From: Paenibacillus sp. MSJ-34
Lineage (GTDB): Bacteria > Bacillota > Bacilli > Paenibacillales > Paenibacillaceae
Direction: 5' to 3'
Length of the DNA stretch: 64,000 nt
Assembly (NCBI RefSeq): GCF_018918005.1
Contig: NZ_JAHLPR010000027.1
Coordinates: 1-64,000 of the forward strand
Shown: positions 36,590-45,494 of the stretch, one piece after another
How the letters are laid out: each line of letters opens with the position of its first letter
Numbering within the stretch: the stretch's first letter is position 1
The notes under the pieces: generated by a model
Told to the model about the DNA's origin: nothing
Seen by the model: the letters and a program-made list of their open reading frames with translations, nothing else
The model's database searches: none
Program-made: the position numbers and the translations under genes

Positions 36590-37747
36590 CTACTCTCCCG
36601 GTGTAACGTTGGTCATCAATTTGGCCTCGTCCCCGAACAATAATTGCTGTTTATCGTTATGCCGCTCGAAAGCAAGCGAGATGAGGGTATCGAGCAATTC
36701 CCGGTACGATACGCCGGATTCGCGCCATAGAAGAGGATACATGCTGAACGGGGTAAATCCCGGCATCGTATTCACTTCGTTGATTAACGGGCGGCCGTCC
36801 GATTTGCGGACGAAGAAGTCGACCCGCGCCAATCCCGAACCGTCGATCGCCTGAAAAGCGAGCACCGCCATTTCTCGAATTTCTTCCGTTAATTCGGGGG
36901 AAATCTCGGCCGGTATCGTCATAACGGATTTGCCGTCGGTATACTTGGCCTTATAATCGTAAAAATCGTTGGAAGACATAATCTCGCCGGGAACGGACGC
37001 TTTCGGCTCGTCGTTGCCGAGCACGCTTACTTCGATTTCACGCGCTTCGACATACTCTTCGACGATGACTTTCCGGTCGTAACGGAGCGCCGTTTCCACC
37101 GCCGCAATCAACTGCTCGCGGTTGCGCGCTTTGCTGATGCCGACGCTTGATCCGAGATTGGCCGGCTTCACGAAGCACGGATAGCCGAGCGATACTTCGA
37201 TCTCCATAATATGATAGGAAGAATCCTTCTCCCACTCTTTCCGGGTAAAATAACGGTACATGCATTGCGGCAAGTCCGCCTGGGCGAACACTTTCTTCAT
37301 GATCACCTTATCCATGCCGACGGCCGATGCCAGGACGCCCGCCCCGACATAAGGGATATTGGCGATTTCGAACAGCCCTTGAATGGTTCCGTCCTCCCCG
37401 AACGTTCCGTGCAGCAGCGGAAACATGACGTCAAGCATCCTGTCATTGCCTTGCAAAGGCTTCTCCTGCGGAGCGCTCAGTCCGGACAATACCGGCAGGA
37501 GCGCCGCTTCCCGCGCATTCCCGTCCTCGGCCGGCCCGAACTGCAGAAATTCCAAATCATCCGGCGGGGACATCAGCTGCGGCCCTGTGCGCCATTCCCC
37601 TTCTTTCGTTATATAAAACGGCACGATATCGTATTTGCCGTAATCGAATGCTTTCATCACCGCAAGCGCCGTCGATAAGGACACCTCATGCTCGCCTGAT
37701 TTGCCTCCGTAGATGAGACCTACGCGTATCTTCCCCTTGTCTCCCAT
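36590..37747 (-). CDS. ddl: D-alanine--D-alanine ligase
   Basis: 385-residue ATP-grasp ligase making the D-Ala-D-Ala terminus of peptidoglycan precursors. VGLIYGGKSGEHEVSLSTALAV (about 9-30), FPLLHGTFGEDGTIQGLFEIANIPYVGAGVLASAVGMDK, CFVKPANLGSSVGISKA and FFVRKSDGRPLINEVNTMPGFTPFSMYP are diagnostic. The length, with its long central insert, matches the DdlA-like branch. The glycyl-rich loop and the ENxxP-like NEVNTMPG metal site are intact. Confidence 0.96.
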   Translation of the reverse strand: MGDKGKIRVGLIYGGKSGEHEVSLSTALAVMKAFDYGKYDIVPFYITKEGEWRTGPQLMSPPDDLEFLQFGPAEDGNAREAALLPVLSGLSAPQEKPLQGNDRMLDVMFPLLHGTFGEDGTIQGLFEIANIPYVGAGVLASAVGMDKVIMKKVFAQADLPQCMYRYFTRKEWEKDSSYHIMEIEVSLGYPCFVKPANLGSSVGISKARNREQLIAAVETALRYDRKVIVEEYVEAREIEVSVLGNDEPKASVPGEIMSSNDFYDYKAKYTDGKSVMTIPAEISPELTEEIREMAVLAFQAIDGSGLARVDFFVRKSDGRPLINEVNTMPGFTPFSMYPLLWRESGVSYRELLDTLISLAFERHNDKQQLLFGDEAKLMTNVTPGE

Positions 37748-37787
37748 GACAACCTCCGCAATGCGTAATTATTTGATATCGAATTTG

Positions 37788-38807
37788 TCAAAACTGATCT
37801 GCAATATGAAAAAAACGGTATTTCGTTTGATCCGTCCAAGCGTAGGAATCGCGGTAATCCCAATATCGATGGCGGCTGCTGGTCGTCCGCGCGTTCACTA
37901 GCGGCATGCCTCCCGCGTCGAACGCGGTTACGATGACGCTATGCTGATAGTGGCCGTTGCCGTCCCAATCATAGAGGATGACGTCGCCAAGCTGCAGCTC
38001 TTCCGGGCCGCTTACGGCTTCCGCGCGCAAATGGGTTCGGCTGGCACTGAGATATGCTTGCAAGCTGTTCGAGACCGCCCAGCTAAAGCTCCATTCTTCG
38101 CGCCCGTTGATCCGGCCTTTATACCACCAGCCCGATTCCCTTCTACCAGTATAGTAGATTGGGGCCCCGCCTGCAAAGAGACATTGTGAAACAAAATTGG
38201 TGCAATCGACTTCAAACGTAAGAAAATCCGGATTCGGCTCGTTCCACCATTGGTCCGCATATTGCACGGCCCGCTGCCGGTAATAAGGTATAGCCCGGGA
38301 CGATTTGGCAAAACCTAGTACATCCATATTTAAATAAGGCACGGACTGGGCTTTTAGGGGTTCTTCCTGCAGTTCGGCTGCGGCCGGTACGGCGATCGAC
38401 GGAGCGTGAACCATCACGGGATGCCTCTCCGGCACGGCCGTTTCGACCCGGGTGACGAGCCAGGCTTGCCCGTCGCGGCTTAACGTGAGGCGTTCCCGTT
38501 CCAATCGTTCCTCCATATGGGTTATATTACGTTTCTCATAATACCGCCGGATATGAAATTCAAGATCGACGACAACCTCCCCGTCCCCTTCCCTCGTCCG
38601 CAGCAGCTTCGTGCGCGTTTCGCTGCGCAGCGGCACCGATGCGCGCTCCCTGTACCATCTCTCAAGCAATTGCATCCGTTCGCTTTTGCGCATCACATGA
38701 TCCAGGTCGGTGACGATCGGGTTAACTGCTTGCGGCCGATAATCGACCTCCGAGCGATTGTATTGATTAACGTACATATATAATGTGTTTTTCCATTCCC
38801 GCTGCAT
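37788..38807 (-). CDS. Amidase-domain protein (Amidase_6 type)
   Basis: 339 residues. The C-terminal ~160 residues match the putative amidase domain family: YYRQRAVQYADQWWNEPNPDF, catalytic-type Cys in VDCTNFVSQCLFAGGAP, GDVILYDWDGNGHYQHSVIV with a candidate His, and NARTTSSRHRYWDYRD. The N-terminal half is helical and charged and contains a region resembling a NTF2-like or stalk fold. No clear signal peptide is seen, which is unusual if it acts on the wall. Divergent from acnA. Confidence 0.75.
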   Translation of the reverse strand: MQREWKNTLYMYVNQYNRSEVDYRPQAVNPIVTDLDHVMRKSERMQLLERWYRERASVPLRSETRTKLLRTREGDGEVVVDLEFHIRRYYEKRNITHMEERLERERLTLSRDGQAWLVTRVETAVPERHPVMVHAPSIAVPAAAELQEEPLKAQSVPYLNMDVLGFAKSSRAIPYYRQRAVQYADQWWNEPNPDFLTFEVDCTNFVSQCLFAGGAPIYYTGRRESGWWYKGRINGREEWSFSWAVSNSLQAYLSASRTHLRAEAVSGPEELQLGDVILYDWDGNGHYQHSVIVTAFDAGGMPLVNARTTSSRHRYWDYRDSYAWTDQTKYRFFHIADQF

Positions 38808-38888
38808 CGCTCCCCCTCCTTCTAGACAAGCTAAAAACGACTTTGTTCAATATATGAAATATATGAAAGAAGAGGCGTTTCCATGAAC

Positions 38889-38910
38889 AAAAAATAGCCG
38901 GGCGCAGCTA
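38889..38910 (-). terminator. Minus-strand terminator-like hairpin between amidase gene and acnA
   Basis: On the minus strand TAGCTG-CGCC-CGGCTA is followed by TTTTTTG. It lies about 80 bp upstream of the amidase start and inside the acnA upstream region, so it could end an antisense transcript or attenuate the amidase gene. Confidence 0.4.
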
Positions 38911-38945
38911 CTCCCATTAACCGATTGCCTTTCCGCAAAAAAATC

Positions 38946-38974
38946 TTTACCCCTCCGAGGAAAGACGCTATAAT
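38946..38974 (+). promoter_or_regulatory. acnA promoter
   Basis: TTTACC (38946-38951), a 17-bp spacer and TATAAT (38969-38974). Transcription would start near 38981, leaving a leader of about 85 nt. Confidence 0.65.
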
Positions 38975-39000
38975 AAAAGTAGTTATTATTTTGAAATCGA

Positions 39001-39017
39001 GTTTCATCTAGTGAAAC
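39001..39017 (+). promoter_or_regulatory. Palindromic operator in the acnA leader
   Basis: GTTTCATCTAGTGAAAC, a GTTTCA-N5-TGAAAC palindrome at about +20 to +36 of the predicted acnA transcript. The same 12 fixed bases occur downstream of the iclR-family gene's own promoter at 44117-44133, suggesting a shared regulator. Confidence 0.55.
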
Positions 39018-39065
39018 AAAAACGATTCCAAAGCAAAACCATGATACAGAAGGAGGCGCATCAAC

Positions 39066-41777
39066 ATGTCTAAGAAAGACCACTTCTCCGCGGCAAAGGA
39101 ACTGCAGGTCGGCGGCAAATCGTACCGCTACTACAGTCTGCAAAGCCTCGAAGAACAAGGATTAGGCAACATTTCCAAACTTCCGTTCTCCATTAAAGTG
39201 TTATTGGAAGCGGCGGTTCGTCAATTCGACGGCAGAGCGATTACGAACGAGCATGTGAAACAGATCGCCGGCTGGGCGGAAGGCCGCGACGATAACAAAG
39301 AAATTCCGTTTATTCCCGCACGCATCGTGCTGCAGGACTTCACCGGCGTGCCGGTTGTCGTAGACCTGGCGGCAATGCGCGATACGGTCAAAAAAGCGGG
39401 CGGCGACCCGAAACAAATCAACCCGCTCGTACCGGTCGACCTCGTCATCGACCACTCGGTCATGGTTGACGCGTTCGGTTCCAAGGAAGCGCTGGAATAC
39501 AATATGAACGTTGAGTTCGAGCGCAACGAAGAGCGTTATCGTTTCCTCCGCTGGGCGCAAACGGCGTTCAACAATTTCCGCGCCGTTCCTCCGGCGACGG
39601 GAATCGTGCACCAAGTAAACTTGGAATACCTCGCATCGGTCGCCGCGACGAAATCGGTTGACGGCGTGACGGAAGTATATCCGGATTCGCTCGTCGGCAC
39701 GGACTCGCATACGACGATGATCAACGGCCTTGGCGTCGTAGGTTGGGGCGTCGGCGGCATCGAGGCGGAAGCCGGCATGCTCGGGCAGCCGCTCTATTTC
39801 GTGACGCCGGAAGTCATCGGCTTCAAATTGACGGGCCGCCTGGCCGAAGGCTCGACGGCAACCGACCTTGCTCTGACCGTAACGGAATTGCTGCGGAAGA
39901 AAGGCGTCGTCGGCAAATTCGTAGAATTTTACGGCCCTGGCCTCAGCAATATCAGCTTGGCGGACCGCGCAACGGTTGCCAATATGGCTCCGGAATACGG
40001 CGCGACGATCGGGTTCTTCCCGGTCGACAGCGAGACGCTGAACTATTTGCGCAGCACCGGACGCTCCGAAGAGCAAATCGCGCTTGTGGAGCAATATTAC
40101 AAAGCGCAGAACATGTTCCGTACGGACGATACGCCGGACCCTGTCTTCACCGACGTCATCGAGCTTGATCTCGGATCGATCGTACCGAGCCTCGCCGGTC
40201 CGAAACGTCCGCAAGATCGCGTGGAATTGACGGCGATGAAAGAATCGTTCAACAGCATCATCCGTACCCCGATCGATAAGGGCGGATACGGCTTAAGCGA
40301 AGACAACATCGCGCAAACGGTCGAAGTGAAGCATCCGAACGGCGAAACGAGCCGCCTTGGCACCGGCGCCGTCGTCATCGCAGCGATTACGAGCTGCACC
40401 AATACGTCCAACCCAAGCGTTATGCTTGGCGCAGGCTTGGTGGCGAAAAAGGCGGTCGAGCGCGGTTTGAAAAAACCGGGATACGTCAAAAGCAGCTTGA
40501 CGCCGGGATCGCTCGTCGTTACCGAATACTTGATCAAAGCCGGCCTGCTCGAGCCGCTCGAAGCGCTCGGTTTCCACGTGGCCGGATACGGCTGCGCGAC
40601 TTGCATCGGCAACTCCGGTCCGTTGCCGGATGAAGTCGGCCAAGCGATCGCCGACAACGATATGACGGTTGCTGCCGTTCTGTCCGGCAACCGGAACTTC
40701 GAAGGCCGCGTTCACGCGCAGGTGAAAGCGAACTATCTCGCCTCGCCTCCGCTCGTCGTCGCTTACGCGCTTGCGGGAACGGTCAATATCGACCTTGCCA
40801 ACGAGCCGATCGGCTACGATCAGAACGACCAACCGGTCTTCTTGAAAGATATTTGGCCGACTTCGCAAGAGATTCAAGAAGCGATTCAAACGGCCGTAAG
40901 CCCGGATATGTTCCGCGCGAAGTACGAAAACGTGTTTACGCAAAACGAACGATGGAACCAAATCGATGTGCCGCAAGGCGAGTTGTACGAATGGGATGCG
41001 AAGTCGACGTACATTCAAAATCCGCCGTTCTTCGAAAACTTGGGCACGAACTTGAACGATATTCAAGAAATTCGCAACGCCAAAGTATTGGCCTTGCTCG
41101 GCGATTCGGTTACGACCGACCATATCTCGCCTGCAGGCAACATTAAAGTCGACAGCCCGGCCGGTTCGTATTTGATCGAGCATGGCGTGAAGAGACAGGA
41201 CTTCAACTCCTACGGCTCCCGCCGCGGCAACCATGAAGTCATGATGCGCGGAACATTCGCGAATATCCGGATCCGCAACCAAGTGGCTCCGGGTACGGAA
41301 GGCGGCGTAACGACCTATCTGCCTGCCGATGAAGTGATGTCGATTTACGACGCTTCGATGAAATATCAAGATCGGAACACCGATCTTGTCGTCATCGCCG
41401 GCAAAGAGTACGGAACGGGCAGCTCGCGCGACTGGGCGGCGAAAGGAACGTTCTTGCTCGGCATCAAAGCGGTTATCGCCGAAAGCTTCGAGCGTATTCA
41501 CCGCAGCAACCTGGTCGGCATGGGCGTACTGCCGCTGCAATTCCAGGACGGCCAAAGCTGGAAATCGCTCGGCATTACCGGCCGCGAAACGTTCGACATT
41601 CTCGGCTTGAACAACGACGTACAGCCTGGCCAAACGTTGAAAGTCATCGCTACCCGCGAAGACGGCAGCAGCTTCGAGTTCAACGTAACTGCGCGGCTTG
41701 ACAGCATGGTCGACGTGGATTACTACCATAACGGCGGCATTCTGCAAACCGTGTTGCGCCAAATGATCGCACAATAA
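39066..41777 (+). CDS. acnA: Aconitate hydratase
   Basis: 903-residue aconitase of the AcnA/IRP1 type, interconverting citrate and isocitrate. [4Fe-4S] ligands are Cys near 443 ([16 protein letters not shown]) and Cys near 509 and 512 ([14 protein letters not shown]). [34 protein letters not shown] and the C-terminal swivel-domain [14 protein letters not shown] are intact. AGGAGG lies upstream of the ATG. Monocistronic, with a promoter, a leader palindrome and its own terminator. In other Firmicutes CcpC, CodY and the enzyme's own RNA binding regulate it; no CcpC-type site was seen. Confidence 0.98.
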   Translation: MSKKDHFSAAKELQVGGKSYRYYSLQSLEEQGLGNISKLPFSIKVLLEAAVRQFDGRAITNEHVKQIAGWAEGRDDNKEIPFIPARIVLQDFTGVPVVVDLAAMRDTVKKAGGDPKQINPLVPVDLVIDHSVMVDAFGSKEALEYNMNVEFERNEERYRFLRWAQTAFNNFRAVPPATGIVHQVNLEYLASVAATKSVDGVTEVYPDSLVGTDSHTTMINGLGVVGWGVGGIEAEAGMLGQPLYFVTPEVIGFKLTGRLAEGSTATDLALTVTELLRKKGVVGKFVEFYGPGLSNISLADRATVANMAPEYGATIGFFPVDSETLNYLRSTGRSEEQIALVEQYYKAQNMFRTDDTPDPVFTDVIELDLGSIVPSLAGPKRPQDRVELTAMKESFNSIIRTPIDKGGYGLSEDNIAQTVEVKHPNGETSRLGTGAVVIAAITSCTNTSNPSVMLGAGLVAKKAVERGLKKPGYVKSSLTPGSLVVTEYLIKAGLLEPLEALGFHVAGYGCATCIGNSGPLPDEVGQAIADNDMTVAAVLSGNRNFEGRVHAQVKANYLASPPLVVAYALAGTVNIDLANEPIGYDQNDQPVFLKDIWPTSQEIQEAIQTAVSPDMFRAKYENVFTQNERWNQIDVPQGELYEWDAKSTYIQNPPFFENLGTNLNDIQEIRNAKVLALLGDSVTTDHISPAGNIKVDSPAGSYLIEHGVKRQDFNSYGSRRGNHEVMMRGTFANIRIRNQVAPGTEGGVTTYLPADEVMSIYDASMKYQDRNTDLVVIAGKEYGTGSSRDWAAKGTFLLGIKAVIAESFERIHRSNLVGMGVLPLQFQDGQSWKSLGITGRETFDILGLNNDVQPGQTLKVIATREDGSSFEFNVTARLDSMVDVDYYHNGGILQTVLRQMIAQ

Positions 41778-41785
41778 CGCATAAT

Positions 41786-41822
41786 ACCCGGGGGGTGATC
41801 AGCCTCCCGGGTTTTGTTTTGT
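41786..41822 (+). terminator. Intrinsic terminator of acnA
   Basis: ACCCGGGGGG pairs with CCTCCCGGGT across a seven-base loop containing TGATCA, followed by TTTGTTTTG, 9 bp after the stop. Confidence 0.85.
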
Positions 41823-41887
41823 CCGCCCTCCGCAAACGATGAAGCTATCCGCTTATCCGGCGCGTTTTCACGGCTCCAAAACAGGAT

Positions 41888-42070
41888 CTCGGACACAGGA
41901 GACGCTAATTGTGACAAAAGGCTCGATTTGGGACAGTTTGCGGACATACGATCCTTTATTCGCGATAAAAGCGTAAAAATAAGCCCTTCAACGAAGGAAT
42001 AACGGAACCAGTGTCCGCCTAAACAGCGAATATGCGGTTTTGACGCGAAATAACGGCCCTGCGGTCCGGA
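41888..42070. repeat. Dyad repeats of the GGACACAGGAGACGCTAATT type
   Basis: GGACACAGGAGACGCTAATT lies at 41891-41910. A related GCGGACATACGATCC.. unit lies near 41940, and inverted units TAACGGAACCAGTGTCCGCC (near 41999) and TAACGGCCCTGCGGTCCG (near 42051) follow. Two forward then two inverted units is the same layout as the array at 54156-54345. No gene is seen between 41823 and 42175. Confidence 0.5.
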
Positions 42071-42175
42071 TACCAATTCTCCGATGCAACGCTAGTGCGC
42101 AAAACGAGAAAAACAAGCTAGCATAGCTGGATTTTTGCAACTGCTGTAGAAGAGGGCGAGCGATCCCATACTCCA

Positions 42176-42210
42176 AGAAAAAAGGCCGCCCGTTTCCGCG
42201 GACGACCCTC
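42176..42210 (-). terminator. Intrinsic terminator of the doxX gene
   Basis: On the minus strand GGTCGTCCGC pairs imperfectly with CGGGCGGCC and is followed by TTTTTTC, just after the stop codon. Confidence 0.8.
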
Positions 42211-42215
42211 TCCCC

Positions 42216-42614
42216 TTATTTCAACAGAGCGTCGATCGAGTACGCTCCTGCGCCGGTCAGCGCAATGCCGACAGCGACAACGAGCAGGACGAGATCGTAT
42301 TCGAAACCGCCTTGCGTGATCCACAAGCCTTTCGCGCCGTTCGACTTGAAAATCGCCCCCAGCATGACGATGACGATCAACGCCGAACCGACCGGAAGCC
42401 ATAACCCCGCTCCAAACAGCAAGCCTCCCACTAATTCCGCAAGCCCGACGAACACCACCATCGGTACGCCCGGCTTGATGCCGATCGATTCGAACCAGCC
42501 CGCCGTCCCTTTCACGCCGTATCCGCCAAACCATCCGAACAATTTTTGCGTCCCATGACCGATAAACAGCAGACCGATTACTACCCGAACAATCAACAAA
42601 CCTATATCCGCCAT
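42216..42614 (-). CDS. DoxX family membrane protein
   Basis: 132 residues from the ATG at 42614 (AAAGG nine bases upstream; an earlier ATG overlaps that site). Four TM helices with LLFIGHGTQKLFGWFGGYGVKGTAGWFESIG (about 14-44) and VFVGLAELVGGLLFGAGLWLP, the DoxX signature. DoxX proteins act in quinone or thiol-stress pathways. It is divergent from a YodB-like HxlR regulator; in B. subtilis the DoxX protein CatD is controlled by such a regulator. Confidence 0.9.
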   Translation of the reverse strand: MADIGLLIVRVVIGLLFIGHGTQKLFGWFGGYGVKGTAGWFESIGIKPGVPMVVFVGLAELVGGLLFGAGLWLPVGSALIVIVMLGAIFKSNGAKGLWITQGGFEYDLVLLVVAVGIALTGAGAYSIDALLK

Positions 42615-42875
42615 CTTGACCATCCTTTCATCTATTTTACTTTAATTTAATATGTTACTTACTTTTTATAATATACTTAATTAACTCACTTATGTCAAGT
42701 AACTATTAATATGAATATTTTGAGAATGGAAATTTAGAACAGCCAATTATACTAATATAATTAAAGTAACTTATAAAAAGTTGATATTCACTTACTTTTT
42801 TTACTCTACTATGATAAAATAAAAAACAAGATGTAAAATCGTTGCTTCGAAAAGTCCCGAAAGGTGTGATTGGAA

Positions 42876-43184
42876 ATGGATTACTCAAAAATGTGCCCGA
42901 AATACGAATCTGCCATGGATGTGCTCGGCAAGAAATGGACAGGTTTAATCGTGCGTGTGCTGCTTGACGGACCGAAGCGTTTCAAAGACATTAAACATCA
43001 AATCCCGGAAATGAGCGATAAAATGTTGACGGACCGCATTAAAGAGCTGGAAGCAGGCGGAATTCTTCAACGGAACGTCTACCCCGAGACTCCCGTTCGG
43101 ATCGAATACGAATTAACCGAGAAAGGGCAAGCCTTGGAGCCGATTATCGAGAAAATTCAAGCATGGGGCGATAAATGGATGTAA
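42876..43184 (+). CDS. HxlR-family regulator, YodB/CatR-like
   Basis: 102 residues from the ATG at 42876 (AAAGGTG nine bases upstream). Winged-helix HxlR/DUF24 protein with MCPKYESAMDVLGKKWTGLIVRVLLDGPKRFKDI at the N-terminus and EKGQALEPIIEKIQAW at the end. The conserved redox-sensing Cys is Cys7 in MCPKY, equivalent to the quinone/diamide-sensing Cys of YodB. The upstream gap (42615-42875) is AT-rich, has a TTCACT-17-TATGAT promoter candidate (-10 at about 42810), and carries AAGTAA/TTACTT half-sites at several points. Likely represses itself and the DoxX gene until thiol stress. Confidence 0.9.
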   Translation: MDYSKMCPKYESAMDVLGKKWTGLIVRVLLDGPKRFKDIKHQIPEMSDKMLTDRIKELEAGGILQRNVYPETPVRIEYELTEKGQALEPIIEKIQAWGDKWM

Positions 43185-43199
43185 CAGCGCCTACAACAA

Positions 43200-43243
43200 A
43201 AAGCCGGTGCAGCTCGAACAAATCGAGCGCATCGGCTTTTCTT
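43200..43243 (+). terminator. Terminator between the HxlR gene and the iclR-family gene
   Basis: AAGCCGGTGCAGCTCGA pairs with TCGAGCGCATCGGCTT (one or two mismatches) across a five-base loop, followed by TTCTT. It serves the HxlR gene and may also stop the convergent iclR transcript. Confidence 0.8.
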
Positions 43244-43299
43244 ATCGTTTGACAGCTATTTCGTTCCGTTGAACGTTTTTAACCCTTTTTTATTATTTT

Positions 43300-44052
43300 T
43301 TAAGCGTTCCGGCTCAACATTTTGCCCATCCGGTCCGCCGCTTCGATCACGATCGGGGCATGCTGCCGCAATGTCTCGAGAGACAGCCTGTTTACCGGTC
43401 CGGATACGGATAACGCGCCGTACAATCGGCCCGAACGGTCGAAGATCGGCGTCGAGACGGCGGCGGCCCCCGTTTCGCGCTCCTCGATGCTTGTGGCATA
43501 GCCTGCCGACCGGATGCCGGACAATTGCTCCGTATAGTGGTCCCTCTCCGCGGCCGATGTCCATGGGAATTCGTCGATAAGTTCCTGCCGCTCCTCCGGC
43601 TCCGCGAAAGCGACCAACACTTTGCTCGACGCGCCGACGTTCAAAGGCAGCCTTACCCCTACCGGCGCAACGCGGCGTATCGCCTGATTGCTCTGTACGG
43701 CTTGAATGCGGATCCGTTCTTTGCCGTCCCGCAAATATAAACTGACCGTTTCGCCCAGCAGATCGCGCAGCCGCTCCATCTCAGGCAGCAGCAGCACCGC
43801 GGGATCGCCGGCTTGCGACAAGCCCGCCGACAGTTCCCAAATGCGAAAACCGAGCCGGTATTTGTCCGTCGCCCCGTCGCGAATGACGAATCCTTTCTCC
43901 TCCAGCGTCGTCAGCAGGCGATGCGCCGTACTTTTATGCAATCCGATCTTGCCGGAGATTTCCGTTAGGCTCAAATCTTTGCCCGACGTAAAGCACATTA
44001 ATATATCCAAAGCCCGTTCGACCGCACGAACCGTTAGCTTACGATCCTCCAT
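43300..44052 (-). CDS. IclR family transcriptional regulator
   Basis: 250 residues. An N-terminal winged HTH (AVERALDILMCFTSGKDLSLTEISGKIGLHKSTAHRLLTTLEEKGFV, about 9-56) is followed by the IclR effector domain with LPLNVGASSKVLVAFAEPEERQ and AAVSTPIFDRSGRLYGALSVSGP. IclR regulators sense small organic acids or aromatics. The gene has a promoter TTACGC-17-TATACT (44146-44174), with the palindrome GTTTCATAGAATGAAAC just downstream, so self-repression is likely. The same palindrome is in the acnA leader. Effector unknown. Confidence 0.93.
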   Translation of the reverse strand: MEDRKLTVRAVERALDILMCFTSGKDLSLTEISGKIGLHKSTAHRLLTTLEEKGFVIRDGATDKYRLGFRIWELSAGLSQAGDPAVLLLPEMERLRDLLGETVSLYLRDGKERIRIQAVQSNQAIRRVAPVGVRLPLNVGASSKVLVAFAEPEERQELIDEFPWTSAAERDHYTEQLSGIRSAGYATSIEERETGAAAVSTPIFDRSGRLYGALSVSGPVNRLSLETLRQHAPIVIEAADRMGKMLSRNA

Positions 44053-44116
44053 CGGCGATACCTCCGTTTCCCATCTATAAGATCGGGTAAAATTCCAAAT
44101 TCACTCTATGCAAATA

Positions 44117-44133
44117 GTTTCATAGAATGAAAC
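44117..44133 (-). promoter_or_regulatory. Operator of the iclR-family gene
   Basis: GTTTCATAGAATGAAAC has perfect 7-bp arms and a 3-base centre. It lies at about +6 to +22 relative to a minus-strand promoter TTACGC-17-TATACT (44146-44174). It matches the acnA leader palindrome at all 12 core positions. The rest of the 44053-44380 gap holds this promoter and the divergent hydrolase promoter. Confidence 0.6.
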
Positions 44134-44274
44134 CTCGTTACGTACAGTATAACCTAATTTCGAATCCCGCGTAAAGTGCGAAGACCAAATAACCGGCTTG
44201 CCGCAGCGAAATATTGCACCAATTTTTCTATATTACAAGTAGATTACAAACACCTTACAATTCGACAATTTCCG

Positions 44275-44303
44275 TTGACCGGGACGTTGGAGCATCATAC
44301 TAT
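44275..44303 (+). promoter_or_regulatory. Promoter of the alpha/beta hydrolase gene
   Basis: TTGACC (44275-44280), a 17-bp spacer and TACTAT (44298-44303), about 75 bp upstream of the start codon. Confidence 0.6.
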
Positions 44304-44380
44304 AGTACTACTATCATCTGCAGCGCTTTCAAATGAACGCAGTTTAGCGAACCATCATCATAGAATCGGGGGAAACGGTT

Positions 44381-45361
44381 ATGAGCACATCGACATTGAC
44401 AAACGTACCGCTGCAAGGCAATCTCCTCGGCAATTTGCCTGTTGTCGCCAAACGCAGAAAGCCTTTGAAACATTTGCTTGTCGCTCTGCTTCTATCGATG
44501 TTGTTTTTCATCATCTTCTGTTTTATGGCGCTGCACGGATTTATCGTTCTGCTGCTCTCCAATCCGCACACCGCTGCGATCGTCTCGAATCCTTATCAGG
44601 AAAAAGGCCTGCAGTATGAAAATATCGTTTTTCCCGCTATCGATCATAGCACCGATTTGAACGGATGGTATATTCCTGCGGATCAATCGAAACGAACCAT
44701 TGTATTCAGCCACGGATACGGCACGAACCGCGAGGAACCGTGGGTCAAAGTCTACGATCTGGCCCAATTCGCCCATCGCTTGAATTACAACGTCATCCTG
44801 TTCGATTACGGCTTCGCTTCCGCTACGCATAAAACGGCGGCCACCGGCGGCAAGACGGAAAGCCGGCAATTGCTCGGCGCCGTTCATTACGCGAAGCAGC
44901 GAGGAGCCGAGCAAGTTCTCGTATGGGGCTTCTCCATGGGCGCCGGCACTGCGCTGCAAGCCGCCCTGCAAACGGACGAGATCGACGCGATGATATTGGA
45001 CAGCATGTTCTTGCCCGAACCGGATACGATTTATCATAACATTGAGCAATATATCGATTTGCCCCGCGACCTTTCGATAACGATGCTGCGTTTGTTTTTC
45101 CCGTTGCTCAGCGGAACCGGACTGCAGCAAATTCCTTACGAGCAAGTGAAACATACCGACTACCCGATGCCGATTTTGTTCATTCACGGCACGAGAGACG
45201 ATAAGGCGCCGTACACGATCGCCGAGCAAATCGCCGCCAATCAAACGAATCCTTCCTCCGGCGTATGGATTGCCGAGGATGCGCTGCATGAAATGATTTT
45301 CCAGCAAAACGCCCGGCAATATTTGAGCAGAACGGCCAGCTTCTTGAGCAGCATCCATTAA
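44381..45361 (+). CDS. Membrane-anchored alpha/beta hydrolase
   Basis: 326 residues. A cytoplasmic N-terminus of about 30 residues and one TM segment (about 31-55) precede an alpha/beta hydrolase domain: VFSHGYGTNREEPW oxyanion region, nucleophile Ser in VWGFSMGAGTALQAAL, Asp in FIHGTRDDKAPYTIAEQ and His in EDALHEMIF. Looks like the YqkD/BAAT-like group of Bacilli. Substrate unknown. GGGGGAAACGG precedes the ATG. Likely monocistronic. Confidence 0.87.
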   Translation: MSTSTLTNVPLQGNLLGNLPVVAKRRKPLKHLLVALLLSMLFFIIFCFMALHGFIVLLLSNPHTAAIVSNPYQEKGLQYENIVFPAIDHSTDLNGWYIPADQSKRTIVFSHGYGTNREEPWVKVYDLAQFAHRLNYNVILFDYGFASATHKTAATGGKTESRQLLGAVHYAKQRGAEQVLVWGFSMGAGTALQAALQTDEIDAMILDSMFLPEPDTIYHNIEQYIDLPRDLSITMLRLFFPLLSGTGLQQIPYEQVKHTDYPMPILFIHGTRDDKAPYTIAEQIAANQTNPSSGVWIAEDALHEMIFQQNARQYLSRTASFLSSIH

Positions 45362-45494
45362 CGCACTTCGAATAAGCGGCTCCGCGATCTCATTCGCGTG
45401 CGCGCATAAGAAACGACATGGATTAGGACATAGGACATGGACCTCCTTGAATATAGTAGTAAGTAGAAACGTTACGTAGAGGAGGTTCGTGCCT

